Positions 60,621 to 64,000 of a DNA stretch of 64,000 nucleotides are shown here, piece by piece; within the stretch, counting starts at the first letter, position 1; the number at the start of each line of letters is the position of its first letter. The position numbers were made by a program, and so were the translations under genes. The stretch spans positions 62,001-126,000 of the forward strand of contig CALDSU010000008.1 of the NCBI GenBank assembly GCA_937924525.1, written 5' to 3'. The DNA comes from an uncultured Bryobacteraceae bacterium. Its GTDB lineage: Bacteria > Acidobacteriota > Terriglobia > Bryobacterales > Bryobacteraceae. The notes beneath the pieces are model-generated. The model was given only the letters and a program-made list of their open reading frames with translations, was not told the DNA's origin and made no database searches.

Positions 60621-61225
60621 GGCGCCTCGACGCCTCGCAAAAACAGGTCCGTCATCTCCCGGACCAGTCTCTCATCGTCCAGCGGCTCTACCTCCCTGCC
60701 GCCGTATAACTCCATTACCAGCAGGATGAACGTCAGCGTGGACAGGAACATGGCGGCCGCGGCCTCCACGTCGCAATCCGCGCGCAGCTCGCCCAGCTTC
60801 TTCCTCACGTTCAGAAACTCGGTAAACAACAGCCGGCCCTGCTGAATGAACGTGCGGTAGAACAGCGCGCCCACCTGCGGGTTTTTGCTCGCTTCGGCGA
60901 GCAGCTTGCCCAGAAAGGGCAGCCGCTGCCGGTACTCGTGGAGCATGATCTTGGCCAGCACCTGCAACTCGTCGCGCAGCGTTTCGCCGGGGAAACGCAG
61001 TTCGGGCGCCGGCACCGATCCGGCAATCAGCTCCAGTTCCCGCTCCAGCACCGCCGCCAGGATTCCCTCCTTGGACTGGTAGTGCCGCACGATATCGAAG
61101 GCGGAGACGCCGCAGGCCTTGGTCAGTTGGTCCAGCGTAATTGCGGACAGCTCGTGCTGCGTCGCCAGTTTCACGGTGGCTTCCAGCACCTGGCGTTGCT
61201 GCTCGGCCGAAAGCGCGCTCATCAT
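60617..61225 (-). CDS. TetR/AcrR-family transcriptional regulator
   Basis: A 202-residue regulator. Residues ~8-55 are the TetR helix-turn-helix (LEATVKLATQHELSAITLDQ, LTKACGVSAFDIVRHYQSKE, GILAAVLER); the rest is a helical ligand domain (EYRQRLPFLGKLLAEASKNP, FIQQGRLLFTEFLNVRKKLG, FLSTLTFILLVMELYGG). Two adjacent ATGs (61225 and 61222) overlap the stop of the upstream CrtI-like gene. It is embedded in the operon and probably autoregulates it in response to a lipid or acyl ligand. Confidence 0.9.
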   Translation of the reverse strand: MMSALSAEQQRQVLEATVKLATQHELSAITLDQLTKACGVSAFDIVRHYQSKEGILAAVLERELELIAGSVPAPELRFPGETLRDELQVLAKIMLHEYRQRLPFLGKLLAEASKNPQVGALFYRTFIQQGRLLFTEFLNVRKKLGELRADCDVEAAAAMFLSTLTFILLVMELYGGREVEPLDDERLVREMTDLFLRGVEAP

Positions 61226-62787
61226 AGGGTTAACTGATTCTCGCGGATCGCGTCTTCCACGCGGCGGCCGGTCCGGAATTCGAAGTATTCCCGGGCCAGG
61301 TCGCGGCTATGATCCTTGCCGGTGAGAATCATGCGGGCCGCCCGCTGCGCCGAGACGATCACCGGCGTGATGCCGCCGCCCGGCTGGGTCCAGTGGCCCA
61401 CCATGTACACTCCCTCCACCGGCGTCGTCATCGGCAGCCGGGCCGCGCCCAACTGGCCCGGCGACATTTCCCATCCCAGCATGGCCCCCTGCCAGTTGTT
61501 GGTAAACCGGAAGGAGGTCATGGCCGAGGCGCTTAACTTCACTTCGATGTGCTCATCGATCCCGGGCAGAATCTGGCGCAGCCGGTCCATGATCTTCCCT
61601 TCCACCGCCGCTTTGTGCGCCCGCCAGTCAGCGATCTCCTCCAGACGCACCGGCGTCAGCTTCTGCACAATCAGGATCTGGCAGCCGGGCGGCGCGATGT
61701 CCGGATCGAAATGCGTCGGGATGAAGACCTTGAACACATTCCGGATCGAGTCCTCCGGATCGAAGCAAGTCCAGTAGTAGCCTTCCGCCGCCGCCAGTTG
61801 CTCCGGGTCCATGCCGCGCAGCCCGATGTGGACCAGGAAGCAGGGCAGGCTGGGCTTTTGCGACTGCAAATACTCGATCGCCCATCGCCCGCAGTGCTCT
61901 TCGCCCAGCAGGTCGCGATAGGTATGGATCGCATCGCCGTTCGAAATCACTACCGGCGCGCGAAAGCGGTGGTATTCCGGGGCGCGCTTGGACACGGTCT
62001 GGATCTCGACGCCGGCTGCTTTGCCGCCCTCCACCAGAATCCGGTCCACCTGCGCGCACTTCAGCACATAGCCGCCCTTCCGCTGGAGCGCGCGCCCCAG
62101 GTCGTCGGCGAACTTCTGCGAGCTTCCCTTGGGATAGTAGTTCCCCAGAAAGTACGCCAGCCGCAGCATGGCGTCAAACAGGAACGAAGTCTGGCTGGGC
62201 AACGAACCCCAGTGCGGCGTGTCCGCCATCAGCAGCGCCTTGATGCGCGGATCCCGGAAGTGTTCGTCCAATTTCTGCGTCACCGTGTAGCCGGCGTACG
62301 CATCCGCCTTGTCGTTGTCGACTCCGCGGAAATAGTAGAGCAACCCGGACAGGTAAGCCTGGCGCAAATCGTTGAAATAGCTGTCCACCCCCGCCGCTTC
62401 GTCCGGAAACCATTCCTTCAGCCTCTCCAGGTAGGCGGTCAGGTCGGCGGGCACCGCGAACGGCCGCAAGCCCGGGAAATGGAACTGGTCGACGGGATCC
62501 ATCTTTACCCATTCGGTGGGAATCTCCAGTTCCTGAAGCAGCTTGCCGGTCAGGGTGGTGGGATTGCCCAGCAGCGGATAGAAATGGGTGGCGGCATCGA
62601 AGACGTAGCCCTTGCGGCGGAACGTCGAGCAGTAGCCGCCCAGCATGTAGTGGCGTTCCAGCAGCAGAACCTTCAACCCCGCCTTGGCGAGCAGATTGCC
62701 GCAAAACAGTCCTCCGATGCCGGAACCGATGATGATGGCGTCGTACTGTTCCGGGTACTCCCGGCCAAAGATCACGGGCATACGCAT
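61222..62787 (-). CDS. CrtI/phytoene-desaturase-like FAD oxidoreductase
   Basis: A 521-residue FAD protein. The N-terminal dinucleotide fold reads AIIIGSGIGGLFCGNLLAKA and KVLLLERHYMLGGYCSTFRR; the C-terminal FAD signature is VEGVYMVGHWTQPGGGITPV followed by SAQRAARMIL. This is the carotenoid desaturase/isomerase and retinol-saturase family, whose members desaturate, isomerise or reduce polyenes. Two possible ATGs (62787 and 62781); the second has the better-spaced GGAG. No phytoene synthase or cyclase is in view, so a carotenoid is not proven. Stop overlaps the TetR start by ATGA. Confidence 0.87.
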   Translation of the reverse strand: MRMPVIFGREYPEQYDAIIIGSGIGGLFCGNLLAKAGLKVLLLERHYMLGGYCSTFRRKGYVFDAATHFYPLLGNPTTLTGKLLQELEIPTEWVKMDPVDQFHFPGLRPFAVPADLTAYLERLKEWFPDEAAGVDSYFNDLRQAYLSGLLYYFRGVDNDKADAYAGYTVTQKLDEHFRDPRIKALLMADTPHWGSLPSQTSFLFDAMLRLAYFLGNYYPKGSSQKFADDLGRALQRKGGYVLKCAQVDRILVEGGKAAGVEIQTVSKRAPEYHRFRAPVVISNGDAIHTYRDLLGEEHCGRWAIEYLQSQKPSLPCFLVHIGLRGMDPEQLAAAEGYYWTCFDPEDSIRNVFKVFIPTHFDPDIAPPGCQILIVQKLTPVRLEEIADWRAHKAAVEGKIMDRLRQILPGIDEHIEVKLSASAMTSFRFTNNWQGAMLGWEMSPGQLGAARLPMTTPVEGVYMVGHWTQPGGGITPVIVSAQRAARMILTGKDHSRDLAREYFEFRTGRRVEDAIRENQLTL

Positions 62788-62800
62788 CGGCTCCGCAACG

Positions 62801-63505
62801 CTAGCTCAAACCTCCGTCCATCGTCAACACCTGGCCGGTGATGTAGGCGGCGTCGCCGCTGGCCAGGTAGACAGCCGCCCGGGCCACCTGCTTCGCCGTC
62901 CCCGGCTGGCCAAGAGGGATTTGCGAGTATAGCTTTTTCCGCGTGTTTTCGTCCATGGAGGACGTCATGTCCGTCTCAATGAATCCGGGCGCGATGGCGT
63001 TCACCCGCACGCCGAACCGCGCCACCTCCCGCGCGAGCGCCTTCGTAAAGCCGATCACGCCCGCCTTGGACGCCGAGTAGTTGGTCTGCCCGGACATGCC
63101 CATGATGCCGCTCACGCTAGTGACGTTGATGACGCACCCCTGGCGGCGCAGGAAGTCTTTGATCAGGACGCGGGTGTAGTTGAACACGCCGGTCAAATTC
63201 GTGTCCAGGACCTCCCGCCACGCCGCGGGATCCATGTTGTAGAGCGCGCTGTCCTTGCGGATGCCCGCGTTGTTCACCAGCACCTGAATCGGGCCCAGCG
63301 CGGCTTCCACTTCCTTGACCACCTGTTGGGCCCGGTCGAAGTCGCGGACGTCGGCCTGGTAACCCGCGGCCCGCTCCTCCAGCGCGCGCGCCGCTTCGAC
63401 GTTGCCCGCGTAGGTGAACGCCACCCGGTAACCTTCAGCGACAAACTCTTCCACGATGGCGCGGCCGATGCCGCGGCTTCCGCCCGTAACCAGCACCACG
63501 CTCAC
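62801..63505 (-). CDS. FabG-like 3-oxoacyl-ACP reductase (SDR)
   Basis: A 234-residue short-chain dehydrogenase. VLVTGGSRGIGRAIVEEF is the NADP-binding TGxxxGxG motif, LVNNAGIRKDSALYN the NNAG motif, INVTSVSGIMGMSGQTNYSA plus SKAG the catalytic Ser-Tyr-Lys set, and VNAIAPGFIETDM the PG motif; the end TGQVLTMDGG is FabG-typical. The GTG start at 63505 overlaps the HMG-CoA reductase stop (GTGA). It may act in ordinary fatty acid synthesis, but its operon with HMG-CoA reductase suggests a dedicated acyl or polyketide-type reduction. Confidence 0.92.
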   Translation of the reverse strand: MSVVLVTGGSRGIGRAIVEEFVAEGYRVAFTYAGNVEAARALEERAAGYQADVRDFDRAQQVVKEVEAALGPIQVLVNNAGIRKDSALYNMDPAAWREVLDTNLTGVFNYTRVLIKDFLRRQGCVINVTSVSGIMGMSGQTNYSASKAGVIGFTKALAREVARFGVRVNAIAPGFIETDMTSSMDENTRKKLYSQIPLGQPGTAKQVARAAVYLASGDAAYITGQVLTMDGGLS

Positions 63506-64000
63506 TTCGGCCGGTTCCTCCCGTAATGTTCATGCGCGGCGACGAACTCGCCGGTCGTGATGGCCGCCCCCATCGAAATCTCCCCGCCGAGCACCGCGGC
63601 GGCGACAATTTCGGCGAACTTTTTCGCCTTGCCCGATCCCGCGCACCCCATGATTCCCAGGGCCTCGCGCGGCGTCGGCAACCCGGTGCCGCCGCCCACC
63701 GTGGCCACCGTCAGCGCCGGCAGCGTCAGCGACACGAACAACCCCTCCTCGTGAAGTTCGAAGTACGTGATGCCGCACGCCGCATTCACCACGTTGGCCA
63801 CATCCTGGCCGGTGGCGATAAAGATCGCCGTCAGTCCGTTGGCGTAGTGGGCGTTGTAGCCGACCGCGTTCGCGTGCAGGTGGCCGAGCATCGTCGAGTG
63901 CCACACCTCGAACAGTTGCCGCGCCGTGCAATGGAGGTACAACCGCAGGGCCTCGTGCGTCACCACCGCGCCCGCCGTCACCCGCTTGCCCTTGCCGCGG
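63502..64000 (-). CDS. Hydroxymethylglutaryl-CoA reductase, C-terminal part (runs off window)
   Basis: At least 165 residues of HMG-CoA reductase are present; the frame is open to the right edge (RGKGKRVTAGAVV at the edge). Motifs include STMLGHLHANAVGYNAHYAN, GQDVANVVNAACG, ATVGGGTGLPTPREALGIMG and the C-terminal EISMGAAITTGEFVAAHEHY with the catalytic His. These match class I reductases, which make mevalonate for isoprenoids. Few bacteria carry it. The N-terminal half and promoter lie outside the window. Confidence 0.93.
   Translation of the reverse strand, partial: RGKGKRVTAGAVVTHEALRLYLHCTARQLFEVWHSTMLGHLHANAVGYNAHYANGLTAIFIATGQDVANVVNAACGITYFELHEEGLFVSLTLPALTVATVGGGTGLPTPREALGIMGCAGSGKAKKFAEIVAAAVLGGEISMGAAITTGEFVAAHEHYGRNRPK

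Noticed and set aside
58173-60845. 890-codon plus-strand open frame opposite UbiB and the epimerase-acyltransferase
   Set aside because: No recognisable motif, composition of an antisense shadow, while the minus-strand genes have complete family motifs.
61549-62841. 430-codon plus-strand open frame opposite the CrtI-like gene
   Set aside because: Gln/Arg/Val-rich antisense shadow; the minus strand has clear FAD-binding motifs at both ends.

Overview
The window looks like a chromosomal segment of an Acidobacteriota bacterium, most likely of the Bryobacterales/Solibacter group. This rests on an NHL-repeat protein with a Solibacter-type C-terminal domain (TIGR03437), a large Oar-like TonB receptor with a carboxypeptidase-regulatory domain, futalosine-pathway menaquinone synthesis (mqnA), high GC, frequent TTG/GTG starts and many ATGA-overlapping gene pairs. 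No tRNA, rRNA, CRISPR array or complete insertion sequence was seen. The placement is inference.

Layout. 1-2.3 kb: edge of a phage DNA-packaging module (small terminase-like protein, large terminase, portal), all on the minus strand. 2.7-7.7 kb: a translationally coupled PIG-L deacetylase / 39-residue membrane peptide / sodium:solute symporter operon and a lone nuoB. 7.8-12.6 kb (plus strand): malQ, an esterase, mqnA and tag, with two ATGA overlaps. 12.8-20.1 kb (minus strand): a run of four GT2 glycosyltransferases, one GT4 glycosyltransferase, alanine racemase and a 2H phosphoesterase, probably for surface polysaccharide. 20.2-26 kb: small secreted, membrane and regulatory proteins, including an XRE/S24-like regulator with a perfect 18-bp palindrome and strong promoter, pheA-ubiX, and a short secreted protein made of three 18-residue CPDGDC repeats. 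26-34.8 kb: NHL/TIGR03437 protein, Kelch-like propeller, a broken esterase and the TonB receptor.

35-44.4 kb (plus strand): a possible structured RNA leader, beta-carbonic anhydrase and SulP transporter (a bicarbonate-type module), then a decaheme OmcA/MtrC-like cytochrome, a decaheme DmsE/MtrA-like cytochrome, a beta-barrel porin and a tetraheme cytochrome c. Together the last four look like an outer-membrane electron conduit. 44.5-47.5 kb: a receiver protein with degenerate active site and a TPR operon with two secreted helical proteins. 47.6-53 kb (plus strand): a proteostasis block, hsp20 (near-consensus promoter), clpB and htpX, followed by an rlmI-type methyltransferase.

53.2-64 kb (minus strand, runs off the right edge): an apparent 11-gene operon: HMG-CoA reductase, FabG-like reductase, CrtI-like desaturase/isomerase, TetR regulator, epimerase-acyltransferase fusion, UbiB-type kinase, phasin-like protein, degenerate UbiB paralogue, two SRPBCC proteins and a cNMP-binding protein. 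Its content suggests isoprenoid or neutral-lipid synthesis, storage or trafficking; I do not recognise it as a described system and consider it the best candidate for one. Two genes are frameshifted at G7 tracts where G8 would restore the frame, which raises the possibility of homopolymer errors in the assembly.
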